Shown: positions 17,910-51,100, counted from the stretch's first letter. The stretch is 64,000 bases of DNA from Amoebidium appalachense (GCA_963693365.1 CAVNZM010000018.1:620001-684000); one strand, 5' to 3'. A program made the numbers and translations. The notes: generated by a model not told the origin, from the sequence alone.

Positions 17910-20090
17910 GATGTATATTTGCGAGGGCTAGTCCCCAGCACTAAGTATTGTCAGGATTGAGAATTAGTTTTACTCAAATCAACTAAATGAGACGTGGTTT
18001 TTGGAAAAAAATTATCCTCATCTGGTGTTTGGCTTACCTAGCTAATGCTCTTTGAACAACTACCGCTAATGGCAGTATTCAGTTAGAACCTAAACATCAA
18101 AAGACGTGCTAACTCAATGCTCTTCGGAACCAAAAAGCAAGATCGCCCCCCCCAAAAATGGCAATCTCAAAAACACAAAAACGCTCACTGAACAGTGTTG
18201 GCGTTCTGGTCACTGATAAACTAGATGTGAGCCGGTTTTATACGTTCATACACAAATGAGTTATGTGTGGTAACAAAGAGCTGCAACACGTCACAAGGAC
18301 ACGATTGTTAGTACAGCGACTGCTGACATGCGTTTTGATTGGTTACTTCATCTAGTCGGAACTGTTTTGCGCAGTTAGGAGCGATGTAAAAATAAACCGT
18401 GAGCCAGCCCAGCCGGTTTTATCAGTCAACAACACACTGGCATCATGATAAAGCATCAACTTAGAAAAAGTGTTGCAAATGAAATAAACATCTTTGAGGA
18501 TTTTTTTTGCCATTAAAAAGGAATCTTACTGGTGTCCATGGAGAGCCTATGCACTGAGGATAAACTTTCCCAGGGGCGCGGGCCAGTAGCCACCATGATC
18601 AGATCTTATGCCCGGGCAGATACGGGCTACAGTACATACACTGCCATGATAGAGGCAGTCCACAGGCTGGAACCCAATAAACCTCTTTGGAGCTATCAAG
18701 GAAAAGATGATTTGATATACACCACTGAATTATGTTGCATACATAAGTTCTACAAGGGGCGTAGCACTAATTTTAGGTGACTGTCTCGTCACTACATACA
18801 GTAAGGTGTCGGTTGAGCATTGGTGTGAGGGTGGCTCATGAGTGGTGGACCTAGAGGGGGGTAAAAGCATCTAATGGGAGCTGTTTGATTGGCTCCTTAC
18901 GCAACAGCCACGGCAGCGAGGACCGCAGCCCATAACACCGTAATAATGAAATAGATGGATAAATCCTTCTCTGATGGGAACTTTTCAAACGAGCCTTCTG
19001 ATAAAATACGTTTATTTATAGGCCTCGTATTGTGAATAAAAAGGCAAGTAACTGTCTGCGATATGATAACTATCACCGCCTGTGACTCTGATACACTGAT
19101 GCACAGCCGATTGGACCATTCCGATGTGGTGCAGGCTCCACCAATTATAATTCCCAAAATATGGCGCGCAGCGCGCTTATTTGAGCAGGGAAACGACCCG
19201 GCAGCTCCGAAAACGCAACTTCTTCGTTACCCAAGCGTGTGCTGTGCATGTTCCTCACTGATCAATATACATGTGTAGATCCTGTGCCGTGCCTAAAAAT
19301 AGCATCATGATGTTATACATACATAGTACGTCTATATATGAATGAGACCTTGTTACAAATGCATGTAGCGCGCGTATGGATATTCTTCAAGCTTTAAAAC
19401 TAACATCCATTGGCCACTCATGCACAGTAATTATCAAAAATTATGATGATAATTTGCACATGGCAGCCCATGGCCAGGTTTTTTTTTATAATGACAAGTG
19501 CAACGCATTGATTTTACGGCCTAGGTGCTGGTGACGTTCTTGCAACCCGCACCGTGTAGATACCTAAATAAACTAGACACACAAACAGAAAGGAGGGTAT
19601 TTTTTACGTTCGTGTACATATCTACATATATGGGCAACTATATATGAACAGACTTCCGTGCACATGTACAATCACGATATTGAGTTGTCCTATATGTAGG
19701 CATATGCTCCTCAGATGTGTACTGTCCACTCAAGATCTGTCTGTGTGGGTGGGGTGCAACATATACCTTTTTTCCATTTACTATCGAGCTCTGGCATCAG
19801 CTTGCAGCAGCTGCTGGACTGTCTTTAATTTACACGTGTGTGAGTTCGATCGACTTGTCACCAGCCGTATGTAACTTTTCCTGCTGGAGCTGCTTGCTAG
19901 AGAGCCCGTGCGTGCAGGCGGCCAGCTAAAGCTGATACTTTGACTATTCGGTTTTATATTTAGTAAAACACACGTGCCTACACAAGGACAACAATTTGGA
20001 AACTCTGGCAGGTGCAATTGCAGTTGTGCTAGTCGAGGTCCTGCCGGCAACATTTCTGAATAAAATGATTTCAAAACGGACAGGCTATGA
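17910..20090. other. 5' flank of metalloprotease and spacer
   Basis: This is mostly unique sequence without microsatellites, unlike most of the window. It carries TGATTGG motifs at 18336-18342 and 18886-18894, about 430 and 980 bases before the metalloprotease start, which may be CCAAT boxes for it. An 86-codon frame at 19157-18897 (-) ends in a hydrophobic stretch (YFIITVLWAAVLAAVAVA), but nothing supports it as a gene. Confidence 0.5.
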
Positions 20091-20102
20091 AATTCTACTG
20101 CA

Positions 20103-21130
<1,028 letters not shown>

Positions 21131-21149
21131 TCCCCCCTTTCCCCCTAAG

Positions 21150-21398
21150 AATGGGCTCTGCATGAAAAGCATACCCACGGTGAGCACTTTGGAATCTGTG
21201 TGTGTTATCTGTGCTGAAAGTGCACTTCATCCTCTGTAACACATTCTAACCCCCCTTCCCCTTTGCTCAAAAAAAAAAAAAAAAAAAAGAATAGGAAGAA
21301 GACACCTGCCCTTGCGCTTGTACACACGTACGCCTGCACACGACACATGCGCCCGTGCGCGCTCGCGCACACGCACATACACGCGCGCGCGCACAAAC

Positions 21399-21465
<67 letters not shown>

Positions 21466-21480
21466 CATACGCCTAGTACA
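21150..21480 (+). repeat. Interspersed repeat copy with C-tract/A-tract tail, plus CA tail
   Basis: Reads AAGAATGGGCTCTGCATG, CACTTCATCCTCTGTAACAC, CTAACCCCCCTTCCCCTTTG, then an A19 tract at about 21270, then a CG/CA-rich stretch. The same series occurs in inverted orientation at about 24360-24630. It is a diverged member of the family amplified at 31-32.8 kb. CAAACTCATACGCCTAGTAC occurs at both 21075 and 21462, so the CA-rich ends are also duplicated locally. Confidence 0.75.
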
Positions 21481-21557
21481 TACCGCACTCATAGTTGGAG
21501 AAACACAGAAGCAAAATGCGTGTAAATTTAAAGCACTCAGGGGAGGAGGGCCGGGGG

Positions 21558-21599
<42 letters not shown>

Positions 21600-21600
<1 letters not shown>

Positions 21601-22158
21601 AGACGTGATAGGGTAACTAATACAACCACTGCTTACTACAATGTTTGCAGATTCACACCAACTAGTATACAATAAATGAAAGGCGTCTGCAAAACACACA
21701 AACCCGCGGTGGTGCATGAAAAGATACCTACTACAAAAAGTCCTTACCACAATCTTTCGAGAGAAGCAACAATACGGTGTATGAAACAAACCACGCCACA
21801 TACATCAACACATTAACACAAAACCACTATAAGGCGCAACGATACATGCACGAGGGCGAGATCACACCTGAGATCACGTGCAGACCTGAGCTTCGCAGGC
21901 AGAAGTCAGAGCTGCATACCTGCCGTATAGATTTTTATATTTAAAAATTTGACTTTAAATGGCATACATGCTTCTCTTACCATTCTTTCTTTTTCCTTTG
22001 AAAGATACATTCGACATATGTCTGTTCAGGTAAATCCTATACATAACATATACAACTGTAAGATAATGCAATGAATAAATTCTACCCACAGGAAGTTTAC
22101 AAAGTCTTTTGCGAAAAGGGCCATTCGTGCAGTAATGAATATCATAGAAGTTCGCAGT

Positions 22159-22202
<44 letters not shown>

Positions 22203-22469
22203 ACCACCACACACCCACACCCACGCACCCACGCACCTGCCCGCCCACACACACCGTTCAACGGAATAAAAACAGTTCCTGCATGCCTATAATCTGCAAT
22301 TTATAACTGCACATATTTCCAGTTGAAACGAAAAATCTCACCAACCCTTATCAAATGCGATTCTAATCTTGGGCGAACCAGGACTTCTTAAGACCATGTC
22401 CAAACCGGTCGTCAAATATCACATAATCCAACACTATCATACCCTTTACAACAATTGCGCATAACTACA
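21600..22469. other. 3' flank of the PPR gene
   Basis: Unique AT-rich sequence broken by a C42 tract at 22161-22202 and a short CA/CCA block. No gene or clear polyadenylation signal is recognised. The PPR mRNA, which ends leftward, must terminate here. Confidence 0.5.
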
Positions 22470-36941
<14,472 letters not shown>

Positions 36942-37260
36942 CTTCAATTGCCTAAGGGATGGTGTGTTAGAGAAAAAAACCTATATGACGCTAAAAGGAC
37001 ATGATATTATGCTAACTCGACAGTAAATATAGAACAATAAACGAATTCACTAAGCACAACACAAACTGACCGTAGACTACACAAGAAGTTCTTAGACAGG
37101 GGCTTGGACCACCGGGCTCGAGGGTGTACATGCGGCCCGTTTGCGCAATCATCAGGTCATGTTTGATTGGCTATCTCTTTTTCTTGCAGTTTTGATCCAA
37201 TCGTTACAGACGTTATATAGCTATATATAGTAATTACGCGAAACGACTTCTCAAGACTAC
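36942..37260 (-). promoter_or_regulatory. Probable promoter region of the PPR gene
   Basis: TGATTGGCT at 37164-37172 and CCAATCG at 37198-37204 lie about 220-260 bases before the PPR start codon, and a TATATAGCTATATATAG stretch is at about 37214-37230. The motifs fit a CCAAT-type promoter. No transcription start can be placed from sequence alone. Confidence 0.4.
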
Positions 37261-39229
37261 AAGAGCGCACGCGCACAGGGTTCGAAGGACGGTGGAGCCC
37301 ATTAACGGAAGTCGAAATCCCGTTTCGGAAAACCTCTTCGAAAATCGGAATGCTCCGTCAAAGCAGGCCCACCAAAAATCGTAATCGTCGCGCATCAGTA
37401 AACTAGGGCATGCTTATTTGTGCCTATCATGCATCAAAATGTTATTATAATGCATACTCAAAAACCCCTGTGGTTATTAGAGGCCTTCCTGGTGTTGGCA
37501 GTTGAAGCTTTGAAGGAATAAAAGGGAAATATGAAGTGCATTAATGCACACACTATATATATACACTTTGTCTACGTATATACGTACGGTCACGTCCTCT
37601 TACACATATGTGCGGCAGTGCCAGTGTATATGAGGATATATACTATGTGTGCATATGTATCTAGTTCCTGTGTGTGTCACTGTGTCCGTGGCCTTATTTT
37701 TTCCCAGTGCACGCATTTTCTTTTATTTGATGAACATATGCATGATCATGAATCATGTTACGAATGGACGTATTACGCAATTTGTGCCTTCCCCGATTCG
37801 GATTGGGTCCCTGAAGGGGGGGGGGGGGGGGGGGGGGGGGGGAAAGAAAATTACGTTGGGTGGTTGTGTTTGTGTTTGTGTGTGTGTGAATATTTTTCAC
37901 TTTGCAATTGTGTGTGTGTGTGTGGTGGGTATGTATGCACGGTGTGTGTGTCTGTGTGTATGTGTACAGGTGTGGGTGTGTGTATTTGTGTCAGCGGTAA
38001 TCGGTGTGTGTGTGTTCATATATATGTTGTGTGCATGCGTGCACATGTGCACGTGTGTGTGGGTGTGGGTGTGTGTGTGCATGACATTGTGTGCATGTGT
38101 GTGTGTGTTTTGTGTCAACGGTTATGGTGTGTGTGTATGTATGTCCAGTTTGTGTATGTATGTGTGTGTGTGTGCAGTGTGGTGTGTATGTATGCAGGGT
38201 GTGTGTGTCTGTGTATGTGTGTGTACATGCCAGTGTGGGTGTGTGTGTTTGTACCAACGGTTTCTTGACAATGTGTGTGTGTGTGTGTTTGTGTGTGTGT
38301 GTGCGTGTGCCAGGGGGTGTGTGTGCGTGCGCCGTGTACATGGTGTGTGCGTGCGGTGTAAGTGTGTGTGTGTGTGTGTGTGTGTGTTTGTGTGGGTGGG
38401 TGGGTGCATAGCATGTGATTGTGGGTGGATGCATGTGCACGTTTGTAATACAGTTATCATGCATGATCTGAGATAGTATGTGCCTGTGCACGTGTACTAG
38501 CCTAGGTCACGTGTGGTGGCACAGCTGTGCCTGTATGTGCATGTGTGTCTTTGAACGAAACACAGTGGTTCACAGTGTGTGTATTGCCTGCCTTTTAAGA
38601 CGCGTGCCACTGATCGTGATACACGTGGCACCTGCACCAGTGTCCGTCGACTCTGAGCATCTAGATCCATTCCATATCTAGGCCTTCCTGGGGAGGAAGG
38701 GGGGGGGGGGGGGGGGGGGTACTAGTTGGGGGGGGGGGGGGGAGGGGATGGATTCCTGAGAGGGGGGGAGGGGAGGGGGGAGGGATGAGGCCGGAGCGGC
38801 GGTGGGGGAGAAGGAGGGGCAGCATTGGTGGAGGGAACGGTGGGCAGCGGAGGAGGGGGGAATGGGGTTCGATTTCTGGGGGGGGGAAGTTTTGAAGTGG
38901 AGGCCGGCCTAGCCTATAGGCATGCGCAGGCATATGCATTGTATGTTCATATGGCCATGCATGGCTATGATGCATATATGGTGTCACGGCTGTGTGTGTG
39001 TGAATGTTTGTGTGTGTGTCTGTGTGTGTGTGTGTGTGCGCGCGCGCGCGTGGGTGTGCATAAATGTGTTTGGTGTGACAACATGTACATGTGCTAGGCT
39101 GGCGCTATAGTCAGGGTCTGCCATTGAACATTCTACAGGGACAGGGAGACACGTACGTACGTGTGCAGCTTGTGTGGGCGGTGTATGCCCCGTGTATGAT
39201 GAGACCTGCGAAGTCATGAGAAGCTTCCC

Positions 39230-39276
<47 letters not shown>

Positions 39277-39892
39277 CTCTCGGGCGTTCCGATTCGGCCG
39301 GGACGATTTTCGGAACTGTGTTTTCAAATATCGGAAATTCCGATTTTTTTTTCGTAACTTCGAACCCTGCACGCGCACGTATACGTCTCAGTTTTTCTGG
39401 AGTTTTGCTCTGGAACAAGTGTGCACATATTATTGTGAAAGGCAATACCCAGGCAAAAAAAAGGTAGGTATTAAAGGAGAGCTGTATGTGCTCGTGTGTG
39501 CTGGGGATGGTAGGCGGGTGTGGGGGGGAGGATGCGGAGGGTTAGTTGAACAACAGAAAGGGGTGGACGGGTAGGTGTGAAAGTGTCGGGTTACGTGGAG
39601 TGTACGGTTACAACAGTTATGCTATAAGGTTTTGTAAAGGAGGGCGAGCCTGTGTGTGTGTGTGGGAGGGCGGGAGGGGGGAGGGGGAGGGTAGCATGCG
39701 CGCACGCGAGAGGACCGAGGGCGGGTGCAGCGGAGGAGGAGGAGAAGGGGGAGAAGGGGTGGAGGCGAAAGGGGAGTTTGAGATAGCTTTAGACTGGGAT
39801 CAAACGAGAGCAAAAGAAAATGAAAAGGGGGGAGGAGGGGAGTTGTGGCATTGGTGTTTATTTGAGGGGGCGCCGGGCCCGGGGAGTGGTGT

Positions 39893-39955
<63 letters not shown>

Positions 39956-40172
39956 AGGATTTCCGGATTAAGCGAGTCACGATCATAACAGTGCCTGGTC
40001 ATGGTGAGAAATGGGACGTGCAGATATGAACGATTGGTTAACCTGATAACAGACCCTTCTTGATTTAAGAGCAACACATTACTAAAACCTCGCTCCCAGC
40101 CGCAACACACTCGAGGACCCACGCTCACACTTAGACAGGCAACACACTAAAACATCATCAACACCCGTACAG
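37261..40172. other. Spacer between divergent PPR and EAPP genes
   Basis: Mostly degenerate GT-rich sequence (37860-38410 and 38985-39055), with G-tracts at 37816-37842, 38700-38742, a G44 run at about 39233-39276, and one at 39907-39953. Open frames here are strings of Cys and Val from GT repeats and are not genes. ACGATTGGTTAACC at 40029, 140 bases before the EAPP start, holds an inverted CCAAT core. Confidence 0.6.
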
Positions 40173-44250
<4,078 letters not shown>

Positions 44251-45062
44251 TAATATGTGCATGCGTTGATGCAGTGTGCAAAATTCTGTATTTAGTATTT
44301 GAAATTTACGAATGTAAGATCACGCTGCATTATGAGATTACCTAAACCACTTGTAAACTAATCCCTCCCCCCTCCCCCTCCCCTCCCCCCCCACACAAAC
44401 ACACCCAAAAAAAAACAAAAAAAACAAAAAAAAAACACTCACCTACCCGAAAATCACCCCACAACTCATATAAACACCACACTCCGCCGGTTCACAAGCA
44501 CAGCCCATTTAGTTATCCGGTTTGTTATTTAATTCGCATCTTGTATTTTAGGTCATTTGACATCATTGTTGACCCAGTTTATGTGATGTTTGAGACTTCC
44601 ACACAGACCTGTTTTATTAGCATATCAGAAAGCAAGGAACGGATTCAATTTGGATGTGTTGGAGGAACTGTGCTGTGTTTTCCAAAACGTCTGCAGAATG
44701 GTGTTGTGTGAAACATTTCGTTTTGAAGTTTTTGAAGTTTTCCTTACATACGAGTTCTGCAGAGTGAGTGCTTATAAAAGAGCTACCATTGTCCTCTAGA
44801 GGTTTAAAAAGTCGCAATTGCCGTTACGATAATAAAACGAAACGTGTGGTTTACTGCAATGATATAAACAATGTACGAAATTTATGTGCCTTTTCCTGCC
44901 TACATGCAACCGATTTCTCACTTTGGCCATGGGGCTGTGCATCCATATTCGCAGTTTGGGAAAGGTGCCGATCGCCTGCCGGTGCACACACAGACATCGA
45001 CGTGGGTTTTGGTGGCCGTGGGTGTAATGATGGTGTGTGTGTGTGTGTGTGTGTGTTTTTTT

Positions 45063-45103
<41 letters not shown>

Positions 45104-45118
45104 CCCGGATCCGGAGGG
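44251..45118. other. EAPP 3' flank
   Basis: Unique AT-rich sequence with an A-rich CACAAACACACCCAAAAA block at 44393-44436. AATAAAA at 44831 is a possible but distant polyadenylation signal. A (GT)n, T-tract and G-tract compound occupies 45029-45102. No gene is seen. Confidence 0.45.
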
Positions 45119-45305
45119 GTTTGAATGCGTAATGAAGTACTAAGTACACATAAACAAAGGACAACACGATGCAGAGTGCATTTAAACCACACATAACTTA
45201 TATTGGTATGCAAAATAAACAGAGCCCATCCTCAGAGAGGGCCCACGTCATCCACAGTACCCTAGTTTCGACCCATTCACCTCAACGAAACCCAACACAG
45301 ATACT
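45119..45305 (-). repeat. Interspersed repeat family copy
   Basis: TTTGAATGCGTAATGAAGTA, GAGCCCATCCTCAGAG, CCACGTCATCCACAGTACC, TAGTTTCGACCCATTCAC, CGAAACCCAACACAGATAC. It follows a T-tract/G-tract like the other copies and keeps the GTTTCG/CGAAAC stem. It lies 20 kb from the PPR copies and is diverged. Confidence 0.85.
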
Positions 45306-45742
45306 GTTTGTGTGTGGGTGGGTGGGTGGGTGGGTGTTTGGGGGGGGGGGGGGGGGGATACAGTATTTCGTTACACCACACCAACGAAATTCAAAATGCA
45401 CGTGTGCAGCGGAACGAAACATTTGCATGCAACATTTACATAACGAGTGTCTGTAAATATGCATGACATTGGGCGGTGCTCAACCTAAGGGGTACAGAAG
45501 TAATCCACCAAATTTGGATGTGGGTGTGCCATCCAATGGAGGTCTTGATCAGAGACAAGGAGGAGGTATATCTGAGCACATAGCTATGAGGTAAAATAGG
45601 CAAGGAACACACGTCACGGGTGTATTTGTGTCTGTGTGTCTGTGTGTGTGTGTGTGTGCGCGCGCGTTTGTGTGCGTGCGTGTACACGTCTGTGCGCATG
45701 CGCGCACACATGTCTGTGTCTGTGTGTACGTGCGTAACACGT

Positions 45743-45776
<34 letters not shown>

Positions 45777-46156
45777 GGGTGCGGGCGTGGTTGCATGCGT
45801 GTGTGTGTATGTATGTGTGTGTGCGTGTGTGCTTGTGTGCATGTGTGCATTTATGTACGCATTCGCCCGCATGTGTGGTGGCGACGGGAAGGGGGAAGGG
45901 AGAAGCAATACCGGAAAGATACATGCAGAAAAAGTACATACACTTTTTATTAATTATGTATTTTTTTGCTCTAAGTAACCGCATCGCTTGCATAATCTCA
46001 TATTTCATTCTCCCTATACCCTGACGAGCTAAAAAAAATCTTGCACTCATTTTGGACGCCTTTGGGCCTGCACTGCCCATAGGGGGTCCTTCAGTGGGAT
46101 TTTGGCTGACGCATGTTCTCCCCATACTCTTGCCGGGAAATTGTCATCGGGTGGCG
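45306..46156. other. OST4 3' flank with GT-rich stretch
   Basis: Contains a GT/CG-rich tract at 45620-45860 and unique sequence on both sides. On the - strand TTTATT at about 45945 gives AATAAA about 210 bases after the OST4 stop, a plausible polyadenylation signal. Confidence 0.5.
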
Positions 46157-47070
46157 TTACTTCTTCCTGCACAGGGGAGAGAGACGGTCAACATATGCAG
46201 ACAGAAATTGTTTTTATGACACCAACATACGTATTCTGGAAACACAAGTGTACTGATCACGAGAAGACAAGGGTTCGACTCTGATTTGCATCAGGTATAA
46301 ACCTCCCCCCGACTCTGATTTGCAAGAGGTATACGCCCCCCCCCCCGACTCTGATTTGCATCAGGTATAATCCCCCTCCCCCCCCCCCAAACACACACCT
46401 ACACCCACACCCACACCCACACCCACACCCACAACACACAACACACACACACACAACCCTCCCCATTTGTAACTACACTCCCACATACGGGCCACCAATT
46501 AAGGCCTAGAACTATGAACCAAAGCCTAGCTAGCGGTGAGGGGGTAAAGCTCCTCTGAATCCAACACTAGCTCTTTAGATCTCTAGAGGGGCTGTGTGTG
46601 GTTTACACAGCTAGCACTGTGAGTGGCACGTGTGCATGTGCGTGTAAGCATTTCTCGCTGGTGAAAGTGTGCCCGTGTAGTGTGTGTGCATGTGGTTCTT
46701 GTTCTGAAAACTCGGTGTGAGTGCGGGCGGGCCTGCTTCGCGCGCGCGTGTGTGTCTGTCTATCTGTCTGTGTGTGTGTGTGTGTGTGTCTGTCTATCTG
46801 TCTGTGTGTGTCTGCCCGTGCGCGCAAGTAGGTGCGGACTTATCATCACAAAATTCACACATTTAACAAAAACATACATGCCTCCTCCCCTCCCTCCACC
46901 AACCGCTTCCCCCTCCCCCTCCCCCCCACCAAAAGGGAAAAAAAAAACCTTATCATACCACATAACACACAGCCTACAAACACACACACACACTCACACA
47001 TGCCCCCCCCCCCCCCCCAACACACACACACACAGAGCTTACTGCCCAGGCACACACAACCAACCACACC

Positions 47071-47102
<32 letters not shown>

Positions 47103-47576
47103 AGAGTCATCTGCCCAGGCACACACAACCAACCACACCTCCCCCGCCCCACACACACACAGAGCCATCTACCCAGGCACACACAACCAACCACACCTCC
47201 CCCCCCCCCCCCCCCCACACACACACACAGAGCCATCTGCCCAGGCACACACAACCAACCACACCTCCCCCCCCCCCCACACACACACACAGAGCCACCT
47301 GCCCAGGCACACACAACCAACCACCCCCCCCCCCCACACACACACACAGAGCCATCTGCACAGGCACACACAACCAACCACACCTCCCCCCCCTCCCCAC
47401 ACACAGAGCCATCTGCACAGGCACACACAACCAGCCACACCCTCCCACACACACACGTACTTGTCTCTCCGATCTGCCTTAACTGCGTTGATGTAGTGGT
47501 ATGCCACTATGCACAGGAAGATGGCTGCCCCCGTGTAGTTGGCAAAGTTCGTTAGGTGGTGGTCTTCGATCTCCAT
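46157..47576 (-). CDS. OST4: OST4, small subunit of oligosaccharyltransferase
   Basis: Exon 1 is 47576-47461 (38 codons plus two bases), exon 2 is 46166-46157 (K codon end, two more Lys, TAA). The donor is ACAA/GTACGT and the acceptor GTGCAG. The product has 41 residues: MEIEDHHLTNFANYTGAAIF, then LCIVAYHYINAVKADRRDKKK. It matches the OST4 family in its short length, the FAN..G start of the membrane helix, the FL-IV-YHY pattern at the helix end and a charged tail. OST4 is a single-span ER membrane subunit that holds the catalytic STT3 subunit in the complex for N-linked glycosylation. The exon 2 coding part is only ten bases, and an alternative reading past the splice has no support. The gene would be missed by any length cutoff above 41 residues. 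Confidence 0.82.
46262..46385. repeat. Three ~51-bp tandem units in the OST4 intron
   Basis: GACTCTGATTTGCATCAGGT (or GCAAGAGGT) ATA followed by a C-rich run occurs three times, at about 46274, 46312 and 46349. It sits near the acceptor side of the OST4 intron. Confidence 0.85.
47030..47445. repeat. Seven ~60-bp tandem units in the OST4 intron
   Basis: Each unit is (CA)n, AGAGCCATCTGCCCAGGCAC, ACACAACCAACCACACCTCC and a C-tract. Units differ by C-tract and CA length and by ACC/ATC or GCACAGG/GCCCAGG changes. The array ends within 20 bases of the OST4 donor site. Confidence 0.9.
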
Positions 47577-49486
47577 CGTGCCCTGAAAAATGGAGGAAGA
47601 AAGGGAACCGTGAGGAATGTTTCAATTTGGTAAACCATGTTTATTACCATCTACAGGCAAGTAACACCGTTCCGGCCAAAAAACAAGGGGAAAAGAGGGG
47701 GTACGGGGTGCGGAGATGGGGGGAAGAGGCATGAGGGCCGCATAGTGTGTGTGTGTGTGTATGTGTGTGTGTGTGTTGCGCGCAACACACGTGTGTGTGT
47801 GCATGCAGTTGTGTGTGTGCGCCCCCATACCCGGGCCCTATGTGTGCTTCCAGCCACTCACACAGAGGCCAAGCAGCCACAACTCTATTGCGACGTTGAC
47901 AGAAAGCCTCCTCCCTCACCCCTCCCCCAGAAATCCATACCCACCCCCCTCCTTACCCCCTCACCTCCCTCCCCTCGTCCCCCCCCCCCCCCCCGCCGCC
48001 GGGTCCCCGGGCCCCTTCCCCCCCTTCGCCCCCAAGTAATGCACCCACCCACCCATCCACCTTAACCGTGTCTCTTCAACAGCACAAACCACCCATGCAC
48101 AGCCATGAACTGAAAACACACTTGTGCACCAAGTGGCACCCACTTGCTGTATGCAATTAATCACCATGAAAGCACACTCACAAACGCCCACTAGCTTCTT
48201 TCTGTGTCCGCATCAACACACACGCACAAGCAACAAAGTAAACACACCATCACAGGAGCACAAGTGTCCCGTGTGCGAACACGTACAAGAAAAAACATCA
48301 CGCCAAGCCCCAAGCACACGCCTAGATGTCATTCAAGTAAAGCAAACAGACAGGGGCTGCGTGGCTTACACATCAACGTACATAGACAAAACAAAACCTA
48401 CTTAAACTTCTCAAACGTAATTTTGGTTTAGCTGACTAGCTTACTAAAGAGTAGTCTGGAAGTTGAAGGCTTGCAAGTGCCCAAGGAAAATGCCCAGCAA
48501 GTCTTCAAGACTTTCTAATAGGGCTTCGTATTTTTTATAAACAAAAATTGAGCCTGTTCTCCGCGAAATGAAATTGTTGCGAAATGAGGGTTCTAAGGGG
48601 CATATTTAGAATTTGACTCGCCGCCCCCAGCATTTTGCAGCAAACAATTTTAAATTTAAAACCGTAATTATCGGGATTTGAAACCTTGGTTGCTAGGGGC
48701 GGCCGTACATATGACCGGCGGAGCGATACGTCACAGGGTGTGACAGTCGTGAAAATGGGACAAACAGGGAGCACATGAGAGAGACAGACATTGTGAGAGA
48801 TCAATAGAGACCGACGTCAGGTGGTAGGACTACTGAGGGATAAAAGATTACTTTTTCATGTTACAGTGCGCGCGAAGCAATCTGGCGAAACTGGCACGGT
48901 TTTGAGTGTGAGAAATAGACAGGAGGTAGGACTACCAGGGCTTTTTGCTGAGACTCACGTGAGGCTCAGGTTACAGTGAGCGGAAGTGTTCTGGTGAAAC
49001 TGGCACGGCTTCTTGCACCATCGGCCCAAAGGCAGTGAACATGATACATTTTTAGACCTCTCTGTGCTCTTTGCCTGTTTCAGTATTACACATAACATAT
49101 AGAAGTCCTTTTGTGCGCTCTTTTTTCCCCACCTTCCACTCCGTACACACGGATTACATTCCACACGCCAGCACTCACATTCAGTCCCCCCCCTCCCCCC
49201 CCTCCCGAACAATTATAATAATATATTGAAGCCACATCATCCCACATGCCACGTGAACAGACATAATATTTAGGGGAGTTGGTGGTGACCCAAAAATTGG
49301 TAGGGACCGGAGGGTGACCCCAACTTTGAACCAGTCTGATTTATTCCGAGAAGACTCAGGATGTTTGAAAGTCCCGGACACCCGTGACCTCGCTCAACAC
49401 AATTATGAAAAGTTTCTATCAGGCCCTATATTATATAATCAGGAAGACTGCAGTACTAGTTTTCCGTACCCTCCCCCCCCTCCCCC

Positions 49487-49517
<31 letters not shown>

Positions 49518-51100
49518 AAAACCAAAAAAAAAAAAACCAAAAAACAAAAAAAAACTCAGTAGTACAAACGTATATTATAAATGCACCAGCGCCAACAAGA
49601 CCGTGACCACACCAAGGGGAGTGGGAGATCATAAACTCATGTGTCTGGCAATCAATGGCCTTGCACAGCGAATTGAAGGGAGTCAATTACCCCAACCACT
49701 GGCCCGTCCCATTAAATGGGTTAGAACAAGTTATTGCCTGAGAAGCAGTCTACAGTCTAAGAGTGTGGGGGAGGGGACCCACGGAGGGGCGGGGAGGGGG
49801 GGGGGGGGGGGGGGGGGGGGAGGGGAGAGGGAAGGGGGCGCAAGGGTGTGGTTAGATGCTGAGGCCAGGGCTTTAAAAAATGGACTGCCGTTTGAACCGT
49901 CGAGCAATTGAAAAAGAGCATCACCCTCCCCCCCCGCCACCAAAGAGTAAGCTGCCTTCGAGTCGGACAATCATCGGTGTGTATGGTACAGCTTCATCTC
50001 GGATATTAGTTTCCACATCCCCCCCCCCCCCCCCCCCCCCCCCCCCGGGCCCCCCTTTCCCGGCGCCCCACCATAGCCACCGCCATCACCATCATCACCC
50101 CACACACAGTATCTTCCGGCCACCACTAGTACCCACCCACCCACCCCGGTGACCCACAATGTCAAGCACATGCATACACCACCCGTGCCACTGTGACCAC
50201 CACTGCATACCCACCACAACACCCATCATGCACACAAACAAATCATTCTTCACGAAGCCTAAGGCTTCACGACCATGATAAACATCTATCAACCCGGACC
50301 CCAAGCCTTGTTGCACTGCTGGCACAGCTCAAGCAACCGCAATGATCCACAACAAAAGAATACTATCAATGCCATTCAATGAAACTGAGCGAGAGAAGCT
50401 GTAACGTGTGCTGCACCCAGCCACACGCAAAGACCCCTCCGCCCCCAAGCGGTCTCCCAAGGTGACCTTGAACACGGTCTCTATAACCCCTTGCCCGGCA
50501 GCGAACTGCTAGCCGGGCACTCGGATCCGATTATTATTCGAGTAATAAGGTTTGGCGCATGGTGATCCTCACTGACAGGCATCTTGCACACACACGGCCA
50601 ACCCAACCGGAAGTTAAACTTCGTGTGCCACTGGGCCTGTTACTCAGCGGACTCTCTCTATGTCAGCTCCATGACTCGTTGCACCCTCACACGCAGTCAC
50701 GTGAGCCACTATCTCATTCCCTCAATTGCAAACTGCGTGGCAGCGACTCACACAGACACACATACGTGACACTGTCACAGTCACACACACACACACCGGT
50801 ATGCCGTTCCGCGAATAATTTTTGTCCAAAAAAACCGACATACACCGGCTTCCGCCACACAAAACTGTTACACACACACACATACACACACGTACTGCCA
50901 CACACGCACACACACACGCACACGTGTGCACACACAGACACTTGCACACACACCGTCAACTACACCGTCACCGTGTCACACACGCACAAAGACAGCGTCT
51001 CTCACACACACCTGGTGCACACGCACACACACGCACGGAACAATGTCCGCACACACACACGTGGCACCCACGCACACACAGCACCGCACACACCGCTCAC
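47577..51100. other. Gene-poor spacer upstream of OST4
   Basis: GT/CA blocks (47745-47820, 50750-51110), a C-tract/A-tract junction (49491-49520), a G-tract (49798-49820), and C-tracts at 47979-47994 and 50020-50046. Between 48400 and 49440 the sequence is unique. TGCCCGGC...GCCGGGCA at 50486-50518 forms a short hairpin. I recognise no gene. Confidence 0.5.

Noticed and set aside
18897-19157. 86-codon - strand frame with hydrophobic C-terminus
   Set aside because: No homology recognised, no splice or promoter context; length is within chance for this unique region.
46264-46285. GGGTTCGACTC as a tRNA T-arm; likewise CAGGGTTCGAA at 37277 and in reverse at 39360
   Set aside because: No matching stems, anticodon arm or acceptor could be drawn; these are isolated B-box-like words.
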